From contig NC_135163.1 in the NCBI RefSeq assembly GCF_050948215.1, positions 2,294,001 to 2,358,000 of the forward strand: 64,000 nucleotides of DNA. Direction: 5' to 3'. Below are positions 12,696 to 24,140 of the stretch, in pieces. Position 1 is the stretch's first letter. Each line of letters opens with the position of its first letter. The translations under genes were made by a program, and so were the position numbers. A model generated the notes under the pieces. That model was not told the origin of the DNA. It worked only from the letters and a program-made list of their open reading frames with translations, and ran no database searches. Origin of the DNA: Halictus rubicundus. Taxonomy: Eukaryota > Arthropoda > Insecta > Hymenoptera > Halictidae.

Positions 12696-13944
12696 ATGCA
12701 GCAGCACCAAGGATTGACACCATTATCCATATGCCTGATAGTGGTGGTGGTGGGACATGTTGTCTCATCGACTCGATTAGCCCAAGCTGCACCGTAAGTT
12801 TTTCCTTGACAAATTCGCCATTCGCCGTTCTTCCGCTTAGGTCTTATTACACTGTACGTTTGTAATCGGCCAAATGATTGGGAAGAGTTACGCGTTGTTT
12901 GCGGTCAACGCGGTTTTACACCGAAAACGTCTCCAGTAAACGATGTCGCAATTTCGAATTTCTAATTGGTTCGAGCGCTCAAAGTTACACTTGAAAATTA
13001 TTCTATGCGCGCAGCATATCCACGAATACGTGTCATAATAATATTCTACACTCGTAGGAAGAAGAAGCAAAAAGTGTCGAATAGCCAACGGAAACGAAAA
13101 CGCAATAAGACCGCGATAGACCGTGAAATAGTAGAAAAAGGGACACGTGCGGAGTATAGACGCAAGTGAACGCGAAGACGCATCTGGCTGCGTCAGAAAG
13201 TTTAACCCAGTTTCATTTGACGAGCCGTCGTTTAATGAGAACTGGTTCCTCGTATCCGAGAAAAGTAAAGAGTGGTATTGTTACGACTCGTCGTTACTAG
13301 AATCGTGCATACCAATGAGAGGAGGAGTTACAGATTCGATCGTCTCGTAAACGCAGCTAAGATGTTTCTCCGAGTCTGGTGCAATTCGCGAAACGATCGT
13401 CTACTTTCCAAACGATCGAAAATACATTGGCTGCGCGCTGCGTCGGTGTAGGATCGGTTTTTCGGTGTACGCGTGAAGACCGTAAACCGTGGAGCTCGGA
13501 ACATCTTAATGAGGCAATATACAACGGAGAGATAAAATTAAAGAAGTCGAATGAAATGTTGTTGTAAGACACGGTTTTCCGTGGGAAAGTTTTCAAGGGG
13601 GAATCGTTTCAATTTGACAGGCAACAGAGCTATTGGAGTTTACAGAATATAGAAGATCCGGAAGCCCTTATGGATCTCTACGAACGACTAGAACGCACGA
13701 TAATGCGTAATCCCGACATGGAAAAGTAAGTGAGAAAGAAATCGATCGCGAGTCGTACGAATCGGGACCACGGATATTCTTGATCGATCGATTCGACAAA
13801 TTATTTTTCAGTAACAAACGCGGCCTGGACCTGGGTTTGAGCCGCGGTTTTAGCGGCTCGCAAGCGGCGAAACATCTGATGGGATTGGCGGCAGCAAATT
13901 ACGCTGGGGGACCTGGTCGGCGACGTCGTTCCGAGCAGCCTTAA
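12696..13944 (+). CDS. DH31: Diuretic hormone 31 (calcitonin-like DH31) prepropeptide
   Basis: A neuropeptide precursor of 111 residues from three coding exons: 12696-12793, 13621-13725 and 13812-13944; all junctions are GT-AG with matching phases. The N-terminus ([20 protein letters not shown]...) is a signal peptide with a run of valines. A spacer peptide follows, then Lys-Arg, then a 31-residue peptide beginning [14 protein letters not shown] and ending NYAGGP. Next comes Gly as amide donor and a tetra-Arg cleavage site before the four-residue tail SEQP. The mature part is the classic insect DH31, which acts through a class B calcitonin-like receptor and cAMP in Malpighian tubules, gut and clock circuits (family knowledge). 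The start is the first ATG after the acceptor at 12673, in a good CAAAAATG context. Confidence 0.96.
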
Positions 13945-16065
13945 ATCGAAATGGATTTGCTCGATGAATCGCGACACCGATCTCCGCCTAGATCTCCACC
14001 CCCAAACTTTGTAAATGTTCGTTCGTTCGTTCGTTACTCGTAAACTAGTTTGTCTTTGCTCGTTTATGGACGCGTATGCGCGTGTACGCTCCATGCTGCA
14101 ACCCGCAACTCGCAACTTGTACGTACTCTGCGCATATCAATGCGTATTGTTCTCGACCGTAGCCCATTCTTGTTCTCCGGCCTAGCATAGATTCTCCAAT
14201 TCGGGTTGCGAGCAACCTTTCGTGTTAGATCTCCCTTGCGCGTGCTAGTCCGTCGTAATTGGAAACTCGTTTGCAATGTGTCACGCCATTCTCACAATTT
14301 CTCTCCGACGTTTGTTTGTTATTGCTTCTGAATTTCAACTTTCGCGACACGGCATACAGTTTGCGCATTACATTCTAGTCATTATCGTACCAAAGAGACC
14401 CTTTTCTGTTAGCACGTGTGCGAAAGCATGAGAAAGAGAGAGAAAGAGAGAGTGAGAGAGAGTGTGTATGTGTGTGTATGCATAATGCACCACGTGGCAG
14501 ACCCCACAGACTATGTGTTTCGTTTCCATTGGTAGCGCCATTACACATCAGACATCGCACCGCGATCTCCCATCGCTTTCATTGTACAATCGACGTGTGG
14601 CGAATTAACCACGAGAATTAAATGTTTAATTGCAATTTAAATATACGTGTGAAATATATTCCTCCACTATCCTTTATCTATTCGAGCGACGCGAGTACAC
14701 AGTCGTAAGTACCTGTTGATTCTCTCTCCGACTGTGAAACCAGCGCGAACGTTACGCGACATCCGACGTTGCCGGCAACAACGTTCGCATGTTCCATTCG
14801 TTTTCAATTATACTTTAGATCGGTTTTTCCTATGTATCGGAAAAAGCCTTTCCTACGTTATTGCGTATTGTTTCATGCTCATATTCCATATACGTGTACA
14901 TATGTGGATTGTACATAGTGTACGCGGATTCGTTGCGAATGCGAATGCAAATGTCATGCACCCGCTGTTCGGATCGTCTTCGTTGCGAACGGACAAACAA
15001 ACGAGTGCAAAGCTAACGATCGTTACGGTTAATTGAAAGACACGAGTTGCGCTGTGCGCGGTTCTTATGCGTTGAGTTTCACCTCTGCCTCTCTTGTATC
15101 TTTAACTGTCGATGTCGGCGAATAAACGGTGTATACACTTATACCTGGATCATTATCGATGAATTTATATTTTCGCTTCGACAATCATACGACGGGTATT
15201 TATTATTGTCTCTATTCGTATAAAAAGATTCGATTTGTTATTAGCCAGAGAAATTTCCAAGCCGTTCCTAGCGACTATTTACGATTACGAATGATCGGTT
15301 TACGGCAGAACCTAAATTCTAAACGACCTAGTGGAGCAACGGTCGTGGACCATCGCGTCACGACCACGAGGACGAAAGATAGTACAGTAAACGGCCGTGC
15401 GTGGCGTGACGCGTTCTGCTTTTCCTTCGTAATGCAATGCTTGTCGTTTCAGGCGAGTTACAATTTCAGTTGAATTTCTTTCACGCTAAAACATTCTCGA
15501 TTGATTTTAGTGTTCGCGCAGTGTTTCCGGCGAGATCGATTTTTCCGCGAAGCAACGCGTGCAGTTTCGATGACCGATACGCGATAATATCACCCGTTAT
15601 CCAGAATCTAGCAATCTGGATAATCTTGCAATCTCTGCAAGACTCGAGTTTTATCTTTCTCTTATTTGTTCCGACGATACGATTCTATTATAATAAATAT
15701 ACTACAAGATTCGCGGTCTTCCGCCCGACAACTCGTTCGTTTGTTCATTGTCTCGCCGAACAAATGACACTGGCCGCTGCGCTGGTCGCCGTGCGCCGAT
15801 CTCTGCGCTGCGCTGGTTGAAACATTACCGAATGTCCATTAATATATATATAAGAGTGAGAAACAGGTATACGCGCAAGTGTGCGACGTCCAGCATACGC
15901 GAACTCGTTAAACTCGGTAGGTAACGGTTGAATTTAGAGCCACGAACGAGGTAGCTGCGTTGCGCACATCACTCGTTTGGTTTATGTTTATGACCACACG
16001 CCACATGACCACTATATACCGACGCGACACGACGCGACACGATGCAAAGAACGGAAAGAAATCGG
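13945..16065. other. 3' UTR of DH31 and intergenic DNA
   Basis: No gene recognised. The DH31 3' UTR may run to the AATAAA at 15121-15126. Along the way are a GA/GT-rich stretch at about 14427-14481 and an AT-rich region after 14600. From 15800 the sequence leads into the acid phosphatase promoter, with a TATATATATA run at 15843-15852. Confidence 0.45.
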
Positions 16066-16074
16066 TATAAAAGG
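16066..16074 (+). promoter_or_regulatory. TATA box of the acid phosphatase gene
   Basis: TATAAAAGG lies 210 bp upstream of the first ATG of the phosphatase, with no intervening splice site needed. It is preceded by short CGACACGA direct repeats at 16022-16041. A start site about 30 bp downstream would leave a roughly 180-base leader. The promoter role is inferred from motif and position. Confidence 0.5.
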
Positions 16075-16159
16075 AAGGCGTGTACATACACACCGTACAT
16101 GGTGTTCTCATCTGTGTGTATACGTATAACTGTCTTTAATACTAAGTGGTACACATAGA

Positions 16160-16190
<31 letters not shown>

Positions 16191-16275
16191 AATACGGAAA
16201 CGCGGTTTGTTGGCACATCAAAAGTGGGAGAAGATCGGAAGCTATTTTCGTTTTTGCCTCGCGATAAGCGGAGAT

Positions 16276-19200
16276 ATGGATAACGGAGCTGCGCATCGAT
16301 CACGTTGCCGTGATCGGCAGAGCAGTAAAATGGATGTTCGCGCGACAGTTATCGTTCTCGGAATTGGAATTGGTTCCACGTTGTTCGCCTACATGGCATT
16401 CGCGGCTAATCACAATGCGCATTATGACAATTCGTTGATACGTCAAACGATATTCGTAAGTACGCTATATTCCAACGATCCTATCCGACCGGATTCCGAT
16501 CCGAAACGCGATTCAAAACCCAATTTTCTATTCGCTGTTCGGTGCTCGGCGATTACGCTCGGTTCTTTCCATTGATTAGGCTCGATTGATCGTTTGCGAC
16601 AGGTATTTCGCCATGGAGATAGAACACCGACGGAAACTTATCCCGAGGATCCTTACCGCGACTACGATTGGAAGGATGGCTTAGGAGCTTTGACCAAGGT
16701 TAGGGAATCTAGTACATATGTGTATTTACAAATTATATGTGCAGAGTATAGAGTATGTACAGCATATAGTTTCCGTCACGAGAGTCCGTAACCGTGAGTT
16801 TTGACTTGTCCTTGCGCGTTTCGTCATTAAGGGCCCGGGATAGTCACGGGACTTTTTAACCCTTAGCACTCGATTGGCGACTGTAAGGCTCCACTAAAAA
16901 AAATTCCTGTATCATTATCATTATTCAAAATATTTTGTACATTATTAAATTTGTTTGTATTTAATAAATTACTAAACATTTCAGTACTGTACGAGTAAAT
17001 TGCACCATTTTCGTATGTATAGCGTGAAAAAAAAATATATAGAAGGGAAATATTCTAGGTCGGAAGAAATGTTTCGTTTTAGAGTTAAAATGGCTTCGAG
17101 TGCAAAGGGTTAAGTCTGTGATCAAACTTGTCACATTTTTTGCTCTGTATTATCAATATTACGAATTCTGACGCCAGAAACGTGCTTCAAGTTTTTGGCT
17201 TTATTTTGCAGAGAATGAAGACAAAATATAGCTCAATTTGTAGCTGGAGATATTTTCTAGCGCGCGCTACTCTCGATTTCATCCAGAAAACTCATCCAAT
17301 GACATAAAAACGCTTGGATTCCACGGCATGCACATCGTCAATTTTTGGCCTACTTTTAACACTTATATTACCAAATATCTGCATAATCTCGTCAGCTCAT
17401 GACCGGCGCGCACTAGATTGAACCTTCCTCTTTCGTATGAGCTCTTTACCAGCGACAAAATATTCTTATATAAGGACGAAAACTTGAGGCGCGTAACACC
17501 TCTTTTTGACGGTAATGTAGTCGCTCTACCTTATCGCGAATCTACGTAATTGTACGCCCACTTTACGCGTGCCCTATCGAAAGCGATTCGATCGACGATT
17601 GCAAGGACCGGATGGAAAAGTGGGAGTCCGCGTCTGTCTCCCGCGGTAGAATCCGCGAAACAGTTATCGACTCTGGCGACAAGAAGTAGAATATCTATAT
17701 GTATGCAGAGAAACTTAGTGACTAAAAAGATGTTGTACGCTCTCGTTAGTTGGTTCGGTGAGAAACGAAACGTAGCTGCGCACGATACGACAGAAACGTT
17801 TAAAATTTGAAAAACCTGGAATCGTTGCGTAGAATGGCATGCGTCGAATGTACAACATCGGCCAATGGATACGCGAGAAGTACGGCTCGGTAATTGGCGG
17901 CAAGTACGAGAGCAAGCTGACCATGGTTCGAAGCAGTTACGCGGATCGGTGCTTGATGTCCGCGCAAGCTTTGCTGGCCGGTTTGTATCCACCGACGTCC
18001 GATCAGATCTTTGTAGAAGGGTTAAACTGGAGACCCGTACCGGTACATTCGACTCCCCGAAACTTGGATAAGGTGAGCAACCATGTACTCGCGAAATTTT
18101 CCAACGTTTGACAACGCGAACCTGCGACCTCCGACCTGCGAAGCGTATTCATATAAATAGGTATGTAGAATGTAGGGACGAATTCCAGACTATCGTGGTC
18201 AAGGCACCCTGTCCTCGATTGGAAGCAGCTTTGAAAGAAGCGTACAGGAACGAATCTCTGCAACCGGGGACTCCGTCGATCGAATATTATCATCGGCTTT
18301 CCTCTCATACCGGACAAAACATGTCTACGATTACCGACGTCGAGTTTCTGTACAACACTCTGGAAATCGAGGAACAGAATGGTTTGAAACTGCCCGATTG
18401 GACAAACGAATACTATAATCGTGAAATGCGAGACATCGCGGCTCGTAGTTTGGCCATATTTACCAGTAACAACGTACAACAACGACTTCGCGGAGGTTCG
18501 ATCGATTTCTCTGCGATACATACCCCGATTCCAATCCTATCGAACGTCCCCGCGTTCCCTCCGTTGTCTTCGATTTTGTACACTGTGTTCCAAACGTTGC
18601 AGGACCGTTGCTCAAGGAAATTGTGAAGGGCATGCGAGACGCCGAAGCTGGCAAAGACACCAGGCGTGTCTATCTTTACTCCGTGCACGACATAACTCTC
18701 GTTAATTTACTGCGAACCATGGGATTTACGAGCGAGTACTTTAAACCCGGGTACGGCGCGACTCTCATCTTTCAACTGTACTTTAGCCCCGACGTTGCGG
18801 ACGACAAACAGGCCGAAATAAAGGTACATTACTCGTGTGCATTCTTATTCTATCGATAAGATTACGAAGTAAACACGTAAATATGTAGTTGTTCGTCGAT
18901 CTCGATCGATTAAGATCTTCATAGTTCATAAACACTTGAACGATCTTGAGACTCCCTTATACAGACTAGTACTACGATTTCATAGGCATTTTTAATACTT
19001 TTCTTTATGTGTCTCTAACAAAAGTTTCATATCTCTTTTTCCTCTCGCAAACACGTGCACGTAAACACTTAGCAATATTATTACGATGTAAAAGATTTGA
19101 AAATTCAGGTGCACCACTCTTTCCCCCGGTGCTATTCTGTTCTATTCAATAATATGCTATATTCTGATTTTGCAGTTAACCTACCTGAACGACACGGACA

Positions 19201-19322
19201 AGTTCACAACGTATTCCATGGAGATACCAGAATGCGGCGAACCGTGTCTACTCGAAACCGCGACCAATCTATGGAAAAACGTGCTTCCTGATAACTGGGA
19301 CGATGAGTGTTTGTTAAAATGA
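16276..19322 (+). CDS. Histidine acid phosphatase (venom Acph-1/prostatic type)
   Basis: A 396-residue histidine-phosphatase-superfamily enzyme from six exons: 16276-16455, 16603-16698, 17833-18072, 18189-18495, 18603-18823 and 19176-19322, all GT-AG with matching phases. RHGDRTP (residues 63-69) is the phosphate-binding motif with the nucleophilic His64; SVHD (His303-Asp304) supplies the general acid. RSSYADRCLMSA corresponds to the conserved substrate-pocket segment. The N-terminus has a polar stretch and then a hydrophobic helix (about 24-44), so it is either a signal anchor from the first Met or a cleaved signal peptide if Met19 is used. The protein should therefore act in lysosome, secretion or venom. 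It hydrolyses phosphomonoesters at acid pH. Insects carry several paralogues, so I do not assign Acph-1 itself. Intron 2 holds a piggyBac-like MITE. Confidence 0.92.
16860..17109. mobile_element. piggyBac-like MITE (CCCTTTGCACTC family) in acid phosphatase intron 2
   Basis: A 250-bp element bounded by perfect TTAA duplications (16856-16859 and 17110-17113). The ends are CCCTTAGCACTCGA on the left and the complement of CCCTTTGCACTCGAAG on the right. The interior is AT-rich and non-coding. A TTAA target plus a CCCTT terminus is the piggyBac signature. No transposase source is present in the window. Confidence 0.85.
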
Positions 19323-19920
19323 TCGTTTCTATTGTGCATAATATATCATTAACCATTATCTCTCTCACGGATTCCCCTGAAAATTCATGTTGCAAACTAA
19401 TTCGGCACACTCACCGTTCCCAGAAGAACGTTACCAGACACTGCGATTTCACTTGCGAACCTATCGACGCCGATAGTCCAACCACCCGATGGATAATACA
19501 TGTATTTTGATTCGATTCGAGCGCGCGAAAGACTGCGCGTAGCGCAGCACAACACGATCAGAAGCGCAATGCGTTAGCAGACCTCACGTATCGTGCGAAT
19601 CAATTCTAATTCGAGCGAAGCTGGTTAAGATTACTAAATTGGCACAAAATCGTTTAACCAGGATGTGTCCGCGTTGCTTACGCAACAAATGACACTGGAT
19701 GTTTTGCATGTCTCGTTACGCAATGCGAGAACGATTATTACAGAGCAGTCTTTCCGTTGAATTCAAATACTCGGACGGAAGATGGATCAACATTGATTGA
19801 TTAATCGTCGACTACATAGCGCGTATCGTCTCAATCGACATCTATCGCGGTACCATCGAGCAACACGAAATACATTAATTTCTTATTATCGCCCTTGTCC
19901 TCGTTCTTGTTCTCGTCCTT

Positions 19921-19955
19921 GACGTCGTCGTCGTCATCGTCGTCATCGCCGTTGT

Positions 19956-19990
<35 letters not shown>

Positions 19991-20005
19991 TCATCGTCAT
20001 CGTTA
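19921..20005. repeat. GTC/ATC trinucleotide repeat
   Basis: Imperfect GTCGTCATC repeats. Read on the minus strand they give a long poly-Asp frame with no other protein features, so I treat it as a microsatellite and not as a gene. Confidence 0.85.
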
Positions 20006-20550
20006 TTAAACGGCCGGATATACATAGATATTTCAAGTACTTAGAATTCGTACAAACGTTTCTGTTTCACGACGATTAGTCATTCTATCTCATCGGTTCA
20101 AATACCATCGAGTGCTCCTCCTTCTTTAAACTAGTTCGTTATCTCCCTTTGAGATTGTACTGTCCCGTCTAACAATAACCAAATAAGTCGATGGAGCGAT
20201 AGTAAACGCTACGATGTCAGGAAACGTCGTGTATGTGCAAATAATAAAATAGTGCCTCCTCAATGATCGAAACGCCTCGAAGAAGACAAAGAATCTAATA
20301 TATTATACAGTAGGACATGCATATGTATATGATTCATGAATCGATATTCTAGTCCGCTCGTACGATTAGTTAGCAAACAAGTTTGCACTATTACATTTTT
20401 TTTAAATAAAACACTTTAGACTTAAGACGAAATTATTGTATTATGTATGACTTTATATAGCGGTATAGTAATTTGCTATAGGATATCGGTTATCGAGTAC
20501 GATAAGACAAGCGGCAACGAGAGGGCAGCAGAGTGATCGTTTGAAATCGG

Positions 20551-20613
20551 GAACGGTGAACGGTGAACGGTGAACGGTGAACGTTGAACGGTGAACGGTG
20601 AACGATGAACGGT
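20551..20613. repeat. GAACGGT heptamer tandem repeat (9 units)
   Basis: Nine uninterrupted 7-bp units of GAACGGT, two with a single substitution, immediately followed by GGGGATGGGG-type sequence. A clean minisatellite. Confidence 0.9.
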
Positions 20614-21396
20614 TAATGGGGATGGGGATTAGGGGAACGGGGAATGGGAAAACGAGAGTCGAGAACGTGGAATGAAAGAAGGAGGAGGAGGAGAGGAAAA
20701 TCGAGATGCGCAGTCGTATCGGTGCAGGCTTATCTACGACGTGCGAGTTCAGCGGATGGATCGCGATCATTCGATCTCGCGATCGACGCGACTGAGCAGC
20801 ACGACAATCCGAAAAATCAACCGATCAACGGTAAAGTCGAATCTCCGGAACGATTCGAGATTGCTCGGTAAAAGAAATTTGATTTATAAGCATTCTATTA
20901 TATATAGTCAGTTTTTCTGCAGTTTGAGAGTCGAGCAACGTTATCGACCGACGACATCCCAGCAACAATTGCACACGCTGTCAGTTCCACCGAATGATAG
21001 CGTTCGATCGCGCCCATCGTTCTCTATTTGTATTTCGTTTCGATCAAGAAAAGAGGTTAGTTTAGACTGCATTACACTTTACGCTTTTAAATATACATGT
21101 ATTCTTTTTCGTTTGTTTTCTATATGTGGATGCGTGCGTTTCTGTGTGTTTTAAATGATCCGTTCATAAAGTGTAATACGTGCCGAGTTTCTTTGAAACT
21201 TGTCTATTATTTAAACGAGGAAAAGCGTATCCGATCGTAACCTGTGGCAGCTAGGCGTTGACGAAGGTCGATTCGCTTCGGCAACGTCACCGTAGCCGCA
21301 TCTAATGGCACGTTCTAATCGAATAACAGCCACGATAATATTTTTATCTACGATTTCTTTGCAGGATCGTTGATTGCGATCCCGTTTCGCCACGAG

Positions 21397-24140
21397 ATGT
21401 TCAGTTGGTTAAATAGGGATGACAGCGAGAAGCAGAACGTTTTTGAAAATGTCACCGAAGGCATCAAGAAGATCTACAAATCGAAAATGCTGCCTCTGGA
21501 ACTGCACTATCAGTTTCACGATTTTCATTCTCCCCAACTCGACGACCCAGATTTTGACGCGAAACCAATGATTCTTTTGGTGGGACAATACTCTACGGGC
21601 AAAACGACTTTCATCAAGTATTTGCTCGAACGAGACTTTCCTGGAATAAGGATCGGTCCCGAACCAACGACAGATCGCTTCATTGCAGTTATGTACGACG
21701 AGAAAGAAGGCGTGATCCCTGGAAACGCTTTAGTTGTCGATCCCAAAAAACAGTTCCGTCCGCTTTCCAAGTTTGGTAACTCGTTCCTAAACAGATTTCA
21801 ATGTTCTACGGTGGCATCCCCGGTCTTGAAAGGTATATCCATAGTCGACACGCCTGGTATTTTGTCCGGAGAAAAGCAAAGGGTACGTACGCTTTTAGAA
21901 TGTACAACATACATTTGCTTATCCATTGCACGCAGACTTTGATTTTACTGTTCTTCTTCCCTGTGACGTTAGGTCGACAGAGGCTACGATTTTACCGGAG
22001 TTTTGGAATGGTTTGCAGAACGAGTGGATAGAATTATTCTGTTGTTCGACGCGCACAAACTTGATATTTCTGATGAATTTAGACGATCCATCGAAGCATT
22101 ACGAGGCCACGACGATAAAATCAGAATTGTCTTGAATAAAGCAGACATGATTGATCATCAACAGCTAATGAGAGTATACGGAGCGCTGATGTGGTCTCTT
22201 GGTAAAGTACTACAAACTCCTGAAGTAGCCAGAGTGTATATCGGGTCGTTTTGGGACCAGCCCTTAAGATACGATGTAAATAAGAGGCGAGTACTTTTAT
22301 TTGCCTCGTATTACAATGCAATTGTGTTTATCAAATACGCTGTTGTTCTTTTCTATTCGCGTAAACGCGTTCCCACCGCGATCTTTACCGAAAGGGAGGA
22401 TAACCGCGTTTTTCTTGGTTTCTGTCTATGCAAACATTATAGTCTGATCGAATCAAGGAAACGTTTGCCAATGAACCGTTTATGCATACACATAGTTACC
22501 CATAGAACTTTTTCTTTCAGATTATTCGAAGACGAGGAACAAGATCTCTTCAGGGATATGCAGTCGTTGCCTAAAAACGCGGTGCTTCGAAAGCTAAACG
22601 ATTTAATTAAACGCGCTCGATTAGCCAAGGTGAGAAAAAAACTCGAAAATCTGCTTATCGAACGTTGTTCGGTCGCTAATCGATCGACATAGACAATGCA
22701 CACTCTATTTCTCAATGATATCGCCTCTACGATACGAACTGAATAATGTTCAAACGCATGTTCGTCGAACCTTAGGTACACGCTTACATAATCAGCGCTC
22801 TTAAAAAGGATATGCCTAGCATGTTTGGCAAAGATACAAAGAAAAAAGAACGTATCAAAAATCTGGGTCAAATCTATGACCAAATACAAAGGGAGCAAAA
22901 GATTTCACCCGGCGATTTTCCAGACTTGAAAAAAATGCAGGAATGCTTAGCGCGTCATGATTTTACTAAATTCAATAGTTTAAAGCCTAAATTATTGGAA
23001 GTAGTCGATAAAATGCTTTCCGAGGATATTGCAAAACTCATGGACATGATACCGCAGAACGAACTCGGTACGACGTCAGACTCTCTAGTCAAAGGTATTT
23101 TTTTTTCTCTATATTATATCATATTTTCCTACTTACATTCTTCGATCGAGAGATATCGAAACGTATCGAGTCATTTTTATGGAACGCAAGAAAAAAATAT
23201 GCACACCGATACCAGACCCATTCTCCTGCTCCACTCTCAACTAACTACGTAATCGTGAATGAACATTTCGCGGAAACTTAATATCTCGAGTGTTGCGATA
23301 AACTTGAATTGCCCGCGGTATGAAGCTCGTGACAAATACGGCTTTTTATTACATGTGTACGTAATCTATATCGGACATAGTTACGCAGTTACGCAATTAC
23401 GCGTGCGATCTTCCGTATTCATCTTTCGAATGTTTGTTCTTCCGAGCTTTGTGAATTTTCAAATATTTTATCGTAACAACATTTTTCATATCGTGATTTA
23501 ACCATTTACAATCTCGACTACATTCGTGTGTACTGTAAAATAGGTGGCGCGTTCGAGGGTGTGGAAGATCAAGTAAGTCCTTTCGGTTACAAACGAGGAG
23601 AAGGAATCGATGCTGGAGCGGGTGAACCAGAATGGGTCGTCAACAAAGAGAGAAAAAAGTACGATGCCATTTTCCAAACACTTGATCCGTGCGATGGAAA
23701 AATTGTGGGCTCAGGTAATTTCTTATCATACTCGTTTCCTTCAAACCGAAACGATAAATTTGTTTGATGTTCCCAGTGTACATGTTGAATCACATGAACA
23801 TCTTACACAATTACTATTAAAGTATATACTGTATATTTGCTTTCGCCGAGATAGTGTATGCTTCATCGAGTGTATACGATTGCATCGGTGACGTTAATTT
23901 GACTCGTTTCATCGATTATTTTACTCATTTTCAGTCGCTAAAACGGAAATGTTAAAATCCAAATTGCCGAACAGCGTGCTTGGAAAAATTTGGAAGTTGT
24001 CCGATATCGACAACGATGGATTCCTGGATTCTGACGAATTCGCTTTGGCAATGCATTTAATCAACGTAAAGCTCGGGGGTTATGACCTCCCTATGACATT
24101 ACCAGACCACTTGGTACCACCATCGAAAAGAGATTTATAA
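21397..24140 (+). CDS. Past1: EH domain-containing protein (EHD1/3 type), Past1
   Basis: A dynamin-like ATPase of 534 residues, the same length as human EHD1. Coding exons: 21397-21882, 21973-22286, 22521-22629, 22776-23094, 23544-23714 and 23935-24140. The P-loop GQYSTGKT is at residues 63-70, DTPG at 151-154 and NKAD at 217-220. A helical region follows, then a C-terminal EH domain (about 440-534) with the calcium loop DNDGFLDSDEF. EHD proteins oligomerise on tubular recycling endosomes and bind NPF-motif partners. The first exon starts behind an acceptor at 21364/21365, so a leader exon must lie upstream. The second intron begins with GC (22287), not GT: only AAGAG/GCGAGT keeps the frame into LFEDEEQD. 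The protein is otherwise complete. Confidence 0.97.

Larger units (their letters stand above)
19323..21364. other. Intergenic region between acid phosphatase and Past1
   Basis: No gene recognised. It contains two simple repeats (listed separately) and candidate polyadenylation signals AATAAA near 20244 and 20404 for the phosphatase. A possible leader exon of Past1 ends at an AAGAG/GTTAGT donor at 21055/21056; it is suggested because the first coding exon of Past1 begins behind an acceptor at 21364/21365. Confidence 0.4.

Noticed and set aside
19831..20025. Poly-Asp frame on the minus strand
   Set aside because: It is a translation of a GTC/ATC microsatellite with no surrounding gene structure.
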